DNA of 64,000 nucleotides from Chloroherpeton thalassium ATCC 35110 (GTDB lineage: Bacteria; Bacteroidota; Chlorobiia; Chlorobiales; Chloroherpetonaceae): positions 3,206,001-3,270,000 of the forward strand of contig NC_011026.1 in assembly GCF_000020525.1 (NCBI RefSeq), given 5' to 3'. Position 1 is the stretch's first letter, and each line of letters starts with the position of its first letter. A program made the translations under genes and the position numbers. The notes under the pieces are model-generated. The model did not search any database and was not told the origin of the DNA. It worked only from the letters and a program-made list of their open reading frames with translations. This document shows positions 48,049 to 56,635 of the stretch, one piece after another.

Positions 48049-48405
48049 TTAGTTGGCGTTTTCCTCGACCACTTCAATCGCTTCGAGAGCTGTTGCTGCA
48101 ATCTCTACACAGCTTCGGCAAGTGATTTTACCCGCCATGCGAATATCTCCGCATTTGGTTGAACCCGCTGCTGATGCAAATTTTTGAGCAACTTGCTTGA
48201 CCATTTCAGGATTTTCTTGAACAGACATCGCGGCAAAAAGTGCCCCGCAAAGTCCGCCTTTTGCAAACCCGCCACCATACATCATGAACTCTCTTAGCTT
48301 CTTGTCATCTTGAATGCCATGCTCATCTTGATACGCTTTTAATACTGCTTGAGCGCAATTATACCCTTCCAAACCCATGAAATATTGCAATGCTTTTTCA
48401 CGCAT
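48049..48405 (-). CDS. C_GCAxxG_C_C family redox protein, copy 1
   Basis: 118 residues. Family of small proteins with conserved Cys, thought to be redox or metal binding. The pattern is complete: Cys17 in NCAQAV, Cys53 in GGLCGALFA, Cys85 in TKCGDIR, and Cys96/Cys99 in TCRSCV. Soluble. The neighbouring gene encodes a second member with Cys at the same positions, so they arose by duplication. It follows the RND/PII-like cluster in the same direction. Confidence 0.9.
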   Translation of the reverse strand: MREKALQYFMGLEGYNCAQAVLKAYQDEHGIQDDKKLREFMMYGGGFAKGGLCGALFAAMSVQENPEMVKQVAQKFASAAGSTKCGDIRMAGKITCRSCVEIAATALEAIEVVEENAN

Positions 48406-48477
48406 AAGTGTGACTGTGTACCTCCGTTTAAGTTTATGATTATTTGATCAGAATTATTTTTATAAAAAAGCAGCTCT

Positions 48478-48843
48478 TTATTGAACCGGTTTCATTTCGC
48501 ATTTCGTCTCAAGAATTTTCTGGAAAAGCTGGCAGTTTAAATCGACACATGCGTGGCATGAGTATTTATCCACCGAACGAATTTCCCAACACACCGCAGA
48601 ACCGATATACTTTACAAAACTCCTATGGAGCAAGTCGGCTAACTCTTCATCCTTTAATACTTGCTTTGCCGCATACAACGAGCCACAAATACCACCTTCA
48701 ACACGGCCTCGCCCGGCAGTAAAGAGCGCGTCGATATCATCTTGATTTTCACAACCATACTCTTCCTGATAAGCTTTCAAAGTTGCCTGAGCACAGTTAA
48801 ATCCATTTTGAAAATATTTTAATGCTCGCTTGTTAATTGCCAC
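48478..48843 (-). CDS. C_GCAxxG_C_C family redox protein, copy 2
   Basis: 121 residues. Same family: Cys17 in NCAQAT, Cys53 in GGICGSLYA, Cys85 in AVCWEIR, Cys96/Cys99 in SCHACV, at positions identical to copy 1, plus two or three extra Cys (31, 104 and near the C-terminus). A good ribosome site GGAGGATTTTAC precedes the start. The two copies are 72 bases apart. The extra Cys may let it bind metal differently from copy 1. Confidence 0.9.
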   Translation of the reverse strand: MAINKRALKYFQNGFNCAQATLKAYQEEYGCENQDDIDALFTAGRGRVEGGICGSLYAAKQVLKDEELADLLHRSFVKYIGSAVCWEIRSVDKYSCHACVDLNCQLFQKILETKCEMKPVQ

Positions 48844-48942
48844 CGGTAAAATCCTCCTATCAATCTATTGTGTTATCATAAGTTTGAAGCCGCCTGACAT
48901 TAAGAAGTATTCTTCTGCAAACCAAATGCTTTTTTGAAAAAA

Positions 48943-49245
48943 CTATATCATGCGTTGCACATCCAGCAAAAAGGCTCGGGCAGGATGGCCTGTACCATCT
49001 TCTTTGGAAATTTTTTCGATGCCGTCCATGATTTCTTCTGCTTTCTCATCTGAAACAATGGCAAAACATAGTGAGGAGTAATTCGGAACGTCACCATCAC
49101 TTGGCCACCAACCGTAGCTAATCGGCTTGTTTGGCGCATGACCGCGTATATCCAATTCGCTAAAAACCGACACTTCGTATTGCTTAAAAATGTTGCGGAC
49201 ATTTTTAGAGCAATGTTCCAAACACATAATGGCTATCAGTTTCAT
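48943..49245 (-). CDS. PII-like regulatory protein associated with RND efflux
   Basis: 100 residues. The start KLIAIMCLEHCSKNVRNIFKQYEVSVFSELDIRGHAP and the ending HPARAFLLDVQRMI follow the ferredoxin-like PII fold (beta-alpha-beta twice). The T-loop Tyr51 region of GlnB is replaced by a short Trp-rich segment (YGWWPSDGDVPNY), so it is not a nitrogen PII. Such proteins (DUF3240-like) sit next to RND efflux genes. It follows the RND gene, separated by a hairpin. The Cys and Trp residues in the loop could bind a metal or small ligand. Confidence 0.7.
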   Translation of the reverse strand: MKLIAIMCLEHCSKNVRNIFKQYEVSVFSELDIRGHAPNKPISYGWWPSDGDVPNYSSLCFAIVSDEKAEEIMDGIEKISKEDGTGHPARAFLLDVQRMI

Positions 49246-49272
49246 AAGTCTTAGAAATTTAGATTGATAAGC

Positions 49273-49305
49273 AAAGACCTGCCTTCATAGAAAGCAGGTC
49301 TTTTT
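49273..49305. terminator. hairpin between RND and PII-like genes
   Basis: The stem AAAGACCTGC/GCAGGTCTTT is perfect over 10 bp with an 11-base loop. The T run is better on +, but no + gene uses it. On - it is followed by TTTGCTTAT. It probably reduces transcription from the RND gene into the PII-like gene. Confidence 0.65.
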
Positions 49306-49320
49306 GTTACGACTTAAGCT

Positions 49321-52300
49321 TTAGCTTTTTTTCGGCTCAGATTCATTTTTCTTTTCTACAATGTAGTAAATCAGCGGCACCATGCCGAGTGTGAGAACCG
49401 TTGAAAGCAGTGAACCCCACATCAGCGAAATGGCCAACCCTTGGAAAATTGGGTCAAACAGGATAACCACAGCACCGATTACAACCGTTCCGGCTGTGAG
49501 CAAAATCGGGCGCGTACGAACCACCGCCGATTCCAACACCGCCTCTTTTAAGCTGACGCCTTCATTGCGACGAAGCTCAATAAAGTCAATGAGCAAGACG
49601 CCGTTACGCACCATGATACCGGCGAGCGCAATCATACCGATCATGGATGTCGCCGTGAAAAACGCACCGTGAATAAAGTGTCCCGGAATAATTCCGACCA
49701 AGCTAAGCGGAATCGAGACCATCATCACCAGCGGCGTTTTGAACGATTGGAACCAACCAATGATCAAGAGGTAAATCACCACAAGCACAACGGCAAACGC
49801 AGCGCCAAGATCACGAAATACCTCAAAGGTAATTTGCCATTCACCGTCCCACTTCATGGCGAGCTTGTCCTCAAGGAATGGCTCGGAAGTGTAAAGCGGA
49901 TCAATGGAATAACCTTCCGGCAAATCAATCTTCTTGATTTTTTCATCCATGTTGAGCATGGCGTAAACCGGACTTTCCACAACACCAGCCACATCAGCCG
50001 TCACATATACGACGCGCTTCAAGTTTTTGCGGTAAATGGACTTATCCTCCATTTTTTCTTCTACACGCACCACATCCGAAACAGGGATGAGCTGGTTCGT
50101 CATAGAACGCACATAGACATGCGCAAGGTCGCGGATAGAAGTACGCTCTTCTTTGGCCAAACGTAGCTCAATGCCAACCGGCTCAATATCATTTTCGGAG
50201 TGCAACAAACCAACCTGCGAACCGGCAAGCGCCATACGCAAGGTCTGCACAATTTGCTCCGTACTGACCCCACGAAGCGCGGCTTTTTCTTTATCAACGT
50301 CTAAATTATAAACGGTTTGATCATCTTCAACCAACCAGTCTACATCAACCACACCTTCTGTTTCCTCAAAGACATTGCGAATTTTTTTCGCAATCTCAAT
50401 TTGCTTGTCATAGTCCGGGCCATAAACTTCAGCAACCAGCGTCGAAAGCACCGGCGGGCCTGGTGGAACTTCAACCACTTTCACCTGCGCATTGTATTTT
50501 TTCGCGATTTCCTGAATTTGCGGACGAACGCGCTTTGCAATCGGGTGGCTCTGTTCCGAACGCTCCTCTTTCGACACCAAGTTCACTTGAATATCCGCCA
50601 TATTCGGACCTTGACGCAAGTAATAATGCCGCACCAACCCGTTAAAGTTAATCGGAGCATTTGTGCCAACGTAATACTGATAGTTGGTCACTTCCGGCAC
50701 CGTTTTCAAATATCCAGCGATTTCCTTCGTCACGCGAGCGGTTTGCTCCAAAGTTGTGCCTTCAGGCATGTCGATAATCACCTGGAATTCACTCTTGTTA
50801 TCAAACGGAAGCATTTTCAGCTCTACCATTTTGAAAGGGATCATCATAATCGCGCCAACGAGCATCAACGTTACGATGCCAATCGCAATCCATGCCTTCT
50901 TAGAATCTTCAATCAGCGGGGTTAAAACGCTGTTGTACATTTTATAGGCAGGATTTTTCTTAATATCATACTCGTCTTCACCGCCATGGTGGGCGCCTCT
51001 CAACAGTCGATACGCCAGCCAAGGCGTTCCAATCAACGCGACCATCAAAGAGAACATCATGGCAAGCGACGCACCAATCGGCATCGGGCTCATGTATGGA
51101 CCCATCAAGCCAGATACGAAGATCATCGGCAAGACAGACGCAATAACGGTGAATGTTGCCAAAATGGTTGGGTTACCAACTTCGCTAATCGCAGCAAGCG
51201 CGGCTTGCAACGGCGGAAGCTTCTTCATTTGGAAGTGGCGCTCCACGTTTTCCGCAATGATAATGGAGTCATCAACAACGATACCCGTTACAAAGATCAG
51301 CGCGAACAGCGTTACCCGGTTCAGCGTGTAATCAAACACATAATACACAAACAGCGTGAGCGCGAAGGTGATTGGTACGGATGCGAACACAACCAAACCG
51401 CCACGCCAGCCAAGAAATATGCCGACTACAATCGTAACGGAAAGAATCGCGCCTATCAAATGCTCAATGAGCGTGTATACTTTATCGGACGCCGTTCTTC
51501 CATAGTTTCTCGTCTCGGTAACGTGAATATCAGCTGGAATCAAAGTGCCTTTGAGCATGTCAACTTTATTGACCACTTGCTCAGCCACATTCATCGCGTC
51601 AGAACCTTTGCGCTTGGCGATTTCCAATGTGACGGCTGGATACTCTTTAAACCGATCGACGCCATCAGGCACATCATGAGTAGCCGAGCCGATTCCCATA
51701 AAGGAATACGACGCGACTTCTTCAGGTCCATCCACAATGTTGGCAACATCTTTTAAATAAATTGGGCTGTTGCCAGAAATGCCAACCACAAGTTGGGAGA
51801 CGTCTTCAATGGATTTGAAGAATTCACCCGTTCTCACAACAAATTCTTGGTTAACTTTCTGGAAGTAACCCGTTGTGACCTGCTGGTTGGCCGCTTCAAT
51901 TTGTTGCGCAATTTGCAGCGGGGTGATTTGATAGGATTTTAGTTTGGCTTGATCAAGAATAACACGAACCTGACGCCTTAGGCCTCCTTTTACCTCAACA
52001 TCGGCTACATCATTAATTTTCTTAATCTCATCCATCATCTCCGTTCCAACCTGCCTTAACTGATAAGGCGTATAGCGATCACTCCAAAGCGTCAGATTCA
52101 ATATGGAAACATCATCGATACTGACATTTTTCAGCAATGGAAATTGCGTGCCGGGAGGCATTTTTTCCATGTACTTCATCATGGTTGACCAGAGCTTTAC
52201 CAAGCTGGCTTCGGTATTTTCACCAACTTCATAACGAACGGTAATCAGCGCAAAATCTGGACGAGAGGTTGAATACACATACTTCACGCCGGGAATTTCA

Positions 52301-52530
52301 TTGACCGCTTTTTCGAGCGGCTTTGCCACACGCTCTTCAACTTCTTTTGCGCTGCCACCGGGATAGGAAACGTAGATATCGACCATCGGGACCACAATCT
52401 GAGGCTCTTCCTCCTTCGGCGTCATGGATGTGGATAAAATACCCACCAAAAGCGCCGCAATCATCAAAAGTGGCGTGACCTTCGAATCGATAAATGCGCT
52501 TGCTATATTTCCCGCAAGTCCTTCTCTCAT
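49321..52530 (-). CDS. RND efflux transporter permease (HAE type)
   Basis: 1,069 residues, 12 helices. Proton-driven export of toxic compounds across both membranes, together with MFP and TolC. Seen: N-terminal helix and PGGSAKEVEERVAKPLE, the helix 4 acidic motif GIVVDDSIIIAENVERH that couples protons, two large porter loops (about 40-340 and 600-900), and the second helix bundle with ALAGIMVRNGVLLIDF. VDD rather than the DFGxxVD of CusA/CzcA suggests a drug/organic substrate (HAE) class, so heavy metals are less likely. Overlaps the MFP stop by 4 bases (ATGA). Confidence 0.95.
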   Translation of the reverse strand: MREGLAGNIASAFIDSKVTPLLMIAALLVGILSTSMTPKEEEPQIVVPMVDIYVSYPGGSAKEVEERVAKPLEKAVNEIPGVKYVYSTSRPDFALITVRYEVGENTEASLVKLWSTMMKYMEKMPPGTQFPLLKNVSIDDVSILNLTLWSDRYTPYQLRQVGTEMMDEIKKINDVADVEVKGGLRRQVRVILDQAKLKSYQITPLQIAQQIEAANQQVTTGYFQKVNQEFVVRTGEFFKSIEDVSQLVVGISGNSPIYLKDVANIVDGPEEVASYSFMGIGSATHDVPDGVDRFKEYPAVTLEIAKRKGSDAMNVAEQVVNKVDMLKGTLIPADIHVTETRNYGRTASDKVYTLIEHLIGAILSVTIVVGIFLGWRGGLVVFASVPITFALTLFVYYVFDYTLNRVTLFALIFVTGIVVDDSIIIAENVERHFQMKKLPPLQAALAAISEVGNPTILATFTVIASVLPMIFVSGLMGPYMSPMPIGASLAMMFSLMVALIGTPWLAYRLLRGAHHGGEDEYDIKKNPAYKMYNSVLTPLIEDSKKAWIAIGIVTLMLVGAIMMIPFKMVELKMLPFDNKSEFQVIIDMPEGTTLEQTARVTKEIAGYLKTVPEVTNYQYYVGTNAPINFNGLVRHYYLRQGPNMADIQVNLVSKEERSEQSHPIAKRVRPQIQEIAKKYNAQVKVVEVPPGPPVLSTLVAEVYGPDYDKQIEIAKKIRNVFEETEGVVDVDWLVEDDQTVYNLDVDKEKAALRGVSTEQIVQTLRMALAGSQVGLLHSENDIEPVGIELRLAKEERTSIRDLAHVYVRSMTNQLIPVSDVVRVEEKMEDKSIYRKNLKRVVYVTADVAGVVESPVYAMLNMDEKIKKIDLPEGYSIDPLYTSEPFLEDKLAMKWDGEWQITFEVFRDLGAAFAVVLVVIYLLIIGWFQSFKTPLVMMVSIPLSLVGIIPGHFIHGAFFTATSMIGMIALAGIMVRNGVLLIDFIELRRNEGVSLKEAVLESAVVRTRPILLTAGTVVIGAVVILFDPIFQGLAISLMWGSLLSTVLTLGMVPLIYYIVEKKNESEPKKS

Positions 52531-53636
52531 TGAGCCCCTCCCGCATTTTGCTGATTAACAACTTTCACTTTTTGAACATCTCTTAAAGGAGCATCTTTCT
52601 CCAAAACGATCATCTCGCCGGAATCCAGACCGGATAACACTTCAACGTATTCACCAAATTCACGCCCCGTGCGAATCCAGCGAAGGTTGGCACGATTGTC
52701 ACTGACAATAAAAATGCCTTCAAGCTGACCGCGTGAAAAAACCGCTGATTTCGGAACCAATAGGGTTTTTTGTTTCGTCTTGGAAATCGCAATACGCGCA
52801 AACATTCCCGGCTTGATAGAACCATCCACATTTGGCATATCCACTTTCACTTTAAACTGATGGCTCATCGCATCGGCAGAAGGGACAACCTGGCTGATCT
52901 TTGCATCGTATGCGAGATCCTCTTTGCTAACTGAATTGGCGGGCATAATGACCTTTACTGGCATCCCAACACTGAGGAAACCGATTTCGCTTTCCGGCAC
53001 AGAAGCCGTTACTTTCAATTTGCTTGCACGCTCCACCACAACGACGGGCATACCTGGTGTCGCTAAATCGCCTTCATCAACAAACTTGTCAGCCACAACA
53101 CCGCCAAATGGCGCGGTAATGCGAACATAGTGAAGCAATTCTTCGACCTCGTTCTTCATCTCTTCCGCTGCTTTTTTCTGAGCTTTTGCGCTCTCATAAG
53201 CCAAACGGACATCATCCATTTCCTTTTCGGTGGCTGCTTTTTTGGCATAAAGCGCTTCAAAACGATTGTAGTTTTTTTCCGCGTTTTCGAAGTTTGCTGT
53301 TGCTGCGGCTATTTGAGCTTCAATCTGACCCAATTTTGCATCAATATCGTTGCTGGAAATTTTCACCAACAATTGTCCCGCATTGACATAATCGCCTTCT
53401 TTAACATAAACGCCTGTAATTCTACCCATCACTTTAGTGCCGATTTCCGCCCGATCGCCTGCCTCCACAGTGGCCGAATAAATGATTGGCTCTTCGGTTG
53501 TTTCGGCAACCACTTGAGAGGTTTTAACTGGCACAGGCGCGCTGTTGTCCTCAGCCACTTTAGGGGTTTCGCCTCCACCACAACCAGTCATCCAACCGGC
53601 TGCAACCATTAAAAATAAGTACAAGGTTCTCCGCAT
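52527..53636 (-). CDS. RND periplasmic adaptor (membrane fusion protein), lipoprotein
   Basis: 369 residues. Lipobox GWMTGCGGG near Cys19. Barrel-sandwich (lipoyl-like) halves MGRITGVYVKEGDYVNAGQLLVKI and VRITAPFGGVVADKFVDEGDLATPG flank a helical hairpin (about 85-150). The beta-barrel (PESEIGFLSVGMPVKVIMP) and the membrane-proximal domain with PKSAVFSRGQLEGIFIV follow. It links the RND pump to TolC. Stop overlaps the permease start by 4 bases and the TolC gene is 38 bases upstream. Confidence 0.95.
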   Translation of the reverse strand: MRRTLYLFLMVAAGWMTGCGGGETPKVAEDNSAPVPVKTSQVVAETTEEPIIYSATVEAGDRAEIGTKVMGRITGVYVKEGDYVNAGQLLVKISSNDIDAKLGQIEAQIAAATANFENAEKNYNRFEALYAKKAATEKEMDDVRLAYESAKAQKKAAEEMKNEVEELLHYVRITAPFGGVVADKFVDEGDLATPGMPVVVVERASKLKVTASVPESEIGFLSVGMPVKVIMPANSVSKEDLAYDAKISQVVPSADAMSHQFKVKVDMPNVDGSIKPGMFARIAISKTKQKTLLVPKSAVFSRGQLEGIFIVSDNRANLRWIRTGREFGEYVEVLSGLDSGEMIVLEKDAPLRDVQKVKVVNQQNAGGAQ

Positions 53637-53674
53637 TATTATTTGTCCTCTTTTTTAGTTCTGTTGTATGATTT

Positions 53675-55111
53675 CTACTTTTCCAAATTTTCTGCACCGG
53701 CATAGTTCCCACTATAAAAGCGAAGATCGCTTGCGGCTATTCTGAAATCGTATTTCGCTTTCAGCAAACGGAGGCGGGAATTGGTAAGGCTGGCTTCACT
53801 TGTCAGCATTTCTGAAGGACGCTGAAGACCTTCCGCAAACCTTTGACTTGAAATTTTATAACTGGCTTCGGCTTGGCTCACGGACTTTTCCGCAATTTCT
53901 ACACGATCTTTCGCCGATAACAAATTGCGAAACGCCTTGCGAACATCCACGAGCCCTTGTTCTTTGGCTTCCTCATACTTCACACGCATTTCTTGAGCAT
54001 CCGCCGACGCTTGACGCACACGCCCTAAACGACCGAGTCCATCAAAAATATTCCATTGCAGGCTAACCCCAATTGTCCAGTTCTCGCCGTCGCTGCCAAG
54101 CACTTCATCACCATTCCAATCGTAGCGGCCAAACGCATTAAGCCTTGGCATCCAACCTAAGCATTCCATGGTTTCTTTTCGGCTGGCGGCGTGCTCAAAA
54201 GATTCCAACGCTTTAATGTCGGAACGATCCATTGGAGCATTGTCCGAATTGACTTGAGGCAAATTTGTTGCAACGATCAAATCATCCGTTGGCTCAATCG
54301 TGACGTTCTCTTCGATTCGCAATAAAAAGCGAAGCATGTCGCTTGCATTGCGAATGTCGTTTTCAGCCACCATTTTTTGATCTTGCAATTCCGACAAACG
54401 CACCTGCGCAGCAAGCAAATCAGCTTCAGTAATTAAGCCTTTCTCAAAAGAGGCTTTTGCTTCATTTGCATAAGCTTGAATCGCTTCAAGGGCTTTTTCA
54501 ATAGCAACCAGCTTTTGTTTGGCCAAAACCATCCCGAAGTAAGCTTTTTCAACCCCCAAAGCAATGGCTTCCTCCGTGCGCTTCAAGCTAAACTCGTAGC
54601 CTTCAGCTGCTGCTGCTGCGGCTGATTTTCCCCAAATAGCATCGAGGTTTAAAAGCGGCTGTTGAACTTCAATGGCTGTATTGAAATTGTTGATTTCATT
54701 GGGATCATTCAATAATGGCAGATTCGGATCCATGTAGTTCGTTAGAGAAGTTCCTCCTGGACCGCTAAAATCACCCATGTTAAAAATACCTTGACGAAGT
54801 TTTGCGCCAAATACGGCTACAGGATCGTTTGAGCGAACAAAAGTTTCAGAAACCGTCACCTTGGGAAGAAACCCACTCCAACTTTCTAAACTCTGTGCTT
54901 CGGCTTTTTCAAGCTGATGACGAGCAATCGTTACCTGATGGTTTTTTGATTTTGCCAGTTCCAACGCCTCGCTGAGCGTTAATTTTCGTGTCGCGCCGTC
55001 TTGCGCGTAAACCGGCGAAAATCCGCAACACACAACCAGCACAAAAGCCAGTAACCACGCTTTTTGCTTTACATGTTTTTGATACAAAATTTTTGTCCCC
55101 CTGTTAGACAT
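53675..55111 (-). CDS. TolC-family outer membrane efflux protein
   Basis: 478 residues from the ATG at 55111. A longer frame exists, but the extra 26 residues are not signal-like. Signal peptide about 15-37 (WLLAFVLVVCCGFSPVYAQ). Two repeats of long helices with LTLSEALELAKSKNHQVTIARHQLEKAEAQ and, in the second half, GVSLQWNIFDGLGRLGRVRQA, typical of OEP family. It forms the outer membrane tunnel of the RND pump. First gene of the tolC-MFP-RND operon; an inverted repeat lies about 135 bases upstream. Confidence 0.95.
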   Translation of the reverse strand: MSNRGTKILYQKHVKQKAWLLAFVLVVCCGFSPVYAQDGATRKLTLSEALELAKSKNHQVTIARHQLEKAEAQSLESWSGFLPKVTVSETFVRSNDPVAVFGAKLRQGIFNMGDFSGPGGTSLTNYMDPNLPLLNDPNEINNFNTAIEVQQPLLNLDAIWGKSAAAAAAEGYEFSLKRTEEAIALGVEKAYFGMVLAKQKLVAIEKALEAIQAYANEAKASFEKGLITEADLLAAQVRLSELQDQKMVAENDIRNASDMLRFLLRIEENVTIEPTDDLIVATNLPQVNSDNAPMDRSDIKALESFEHAASRKETMECLGWMPRLNAFGRYDWNGDEVLGSDGENWTIGVSLQWNIFDGLGRLGRVRQASADAQEMRVKYEEAKEQGLVDVRKAFRNLLSAKDRVEIAEKSVSQAEASYKISSQRFAEGLQRPSEMLTSEASLTNSRLRLLKAKYDFRIAASDLRFYSGNYAGAENLEK

Positions 55112-55553
55112 ATTTGTTTGCCTTATAATTTTGTCAATATGATTTGGTGATTTCCATTCGTAAAAAAACCGAAAAGTCCTACTCGCCATCTTTTTCCATC
55201 GACTTTACTACCTTTTTTCCAAGCAAATCCTATAACTCTAAAAATTATATAACTACATGGTTATATACTACAAATATTTCAAAAAAAAAGCAAATGCGTT
55301 TTCAGTTATCTTTTGCAAAAAAGTGATACTTACGCGAGACTTAAAGGTACGGGTAGACTTGATCGCGCGTGAAAATATGGTGTTAAGCGTTCTTTTGCAA
55401 GATTTTTTCACGCTGATTTTTTAAACCTAATACAGGATGCGAAAATTAGTCTAATTTTCGTTTGGATGTATTTGGGCGAATTGTTAGTATAGGCCGCTTA
55501 TTTTTTTAATAAAAAATTCACTTCACCGTCCCTTTTAACTAATTATATCAATA
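55112..55553. other. 442-base divergent control region
   Basis: It lies between the TolC operon (-) and the DUF302 lipoprotein gene (+), so it holds both promoters. AT-rich, with the dyad described separately. No gene seen. Confidence 0.5.
55246..55267. promoter_or_regulatory. palindromic operator candidate between efflux operon and DUF302 gene
   Basis: TATATAAC-TACATG-GTTATATA is a perfect 8-bp inverted repeat with a 6-base spacer, the shape of a TetR, MarR or ArsR-type site. It lies 135 bases before the TolC start and 287 before the DUF302 start. No regulator gene is adjacent. Confidence 0.45.
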
Positions 55554-56555
55554 ATGATTTGCGATATGAAAACACTGCTTCAACGTACGGTTGCACTCTT
55601 TTGGATTGCCACATTCGCTTTAACCGGCTGCGACGATGATTCATCAAGCTCCTCAAAATTGCTCGACCCACGCGACATGGTTATTGAGGTTGAAAGTCCC
55701 TACGACACGAAAACCACCGTCGACACCATCGTTCAAAACATCATTGATTTATCTGGTTGGGGACTGGCGCATGGCGCTGCCGTCAGTTTTAGCGACTTGC
55801 TCAACAAAGGCTGGACAGGCACGCAATATGACAGCATTTATGCAATTGAAATTTGCAACCCGTCTTATTCCGGCACGATTCTTTCCGATCCAACGGCAAA
55901 GTTTGCCTCAGTGATGATGCCTTGCGTGATTTCGGTTTATCAAAAGGACGATGGAAAAACTTACGTGTCCTACATGAATGCCAGATTAATGGGCGAAGTT
56001 TTCCAAGATTATCCGATTATTCGCGATATGATGGGCTCAAACATTGCAGCTGACCAAGACAAAATGCTTAACTTTTTGGATTTGCCTGAAAATGATTGGG
56101 GCTCTTCGCTTCCTGGCTTGAATAAAGACGAAATGGTTTTGGACAAACAAAGCCTTTATGACGATATCGATACCACTGTCGCGAAAATTCGCGAAGCCAT
56201 TGAAGCCGATTCTGTCAACACCGTCAATTGGGAATTCTTCCTTAAGCGCGAAACCGACGAACTTGATGAAACCATCAAAACCAAAAAGCCTGGCGAATTC
56301 GACGATCTCGGCAGAGTTTGCTTAATTGAAATTTGCAACAAAACTTATTCTCGCCAAATCCTGCAAGCCGCTGACGACCGCTTCATCACAACATTCTTGC
56401 CTTGCACCATCGCCGTTTATGAAAAAGAAGATGGCACGGTTTGGATTGCCAGAATGAACACCAAGCGCTTGGGACAGGTTTGGGGCGGAACAATTGAAGA
56501 TGTGATGAGCCAGCTTGTCACACCAGATGTTGCCAAATTTGTTGTTGGAAAATAG
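55554..56555 (+). CDS. lipoprotein with two DUF302 domains
   Basis: 333 residues; a second ATG at codon 5 is also possible. Lipobox ALTGC near Cys25. Two tandem copies of a fold with YAIEICNPSYSGTIL ... VMMPCVISVYQKDDGKTYVSYMN (about 55-170) and LIEICNKTYSRQIL ... TFLPCTIAVYEKEDGTVWIARMN (about 200-310). Each copy has the same two Cys (EICN and PC). DUF302 proteins occur near metal, sulfur and redox genes; the function is unknown. It is divergent from the efflux operon, sharing its control region, so co-regulation is likely. Confidence 0.85.
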   Translation: MICDMKTLLQRTVALFWIATFALTGCDDDSSSSSKLLDPRDMVIEVESPYDTKTTVDTIVQNIIDLSGWGLAHGAAVSFSDLLNKGWTGTQYDSIYAIEICNPSYSGTILSDPTAKFASVMMPCVISVYQKDDGKTYVSYMNARLMGEVFQDYPIIRDMMGSNIAADQDKMLNFLDLPENDWGSSLPGLNKDEMVLDKQSLYDDIDTTVAKIREAIEADSVNTVNWEFFLKRETDELDETIKTKKPGEFDDLGRVCLIEICNKTYSRQILQAADDRFITTFLPCTIAVYEKEDGTVWIARMNTKRLGQVWGGTIEDVMSQLVTPDVAKFVVGK

Positions 56556-56576
56556 ATTTTTCCGCGTACTACATTT

Positions 56577-56602
56577 TAGCCGGCTTCATGCCGGCTTTTT
56601 TT
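56577..56602 (+). terminator. intrinsic terminator after DUF302 gene
   Basis: A 7-bp stem AGCCGGC/GCCGGCT with a 5-base loop is followed by seven T. Its position also argues against any upstream start for the following glycosyltransferase. Confidence 0.88.
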
Positions 56603-56635
56603 ATTTGTATTTTACAGCAAACAGAATGTTGTGCT

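Noticed and set aside
50317-50925. 202-codon ORF on + within the RND gene
   Set aside because: Antisense shadow of the strongly supported RND permease; His/Asn-rich composition is typical of such shadows.
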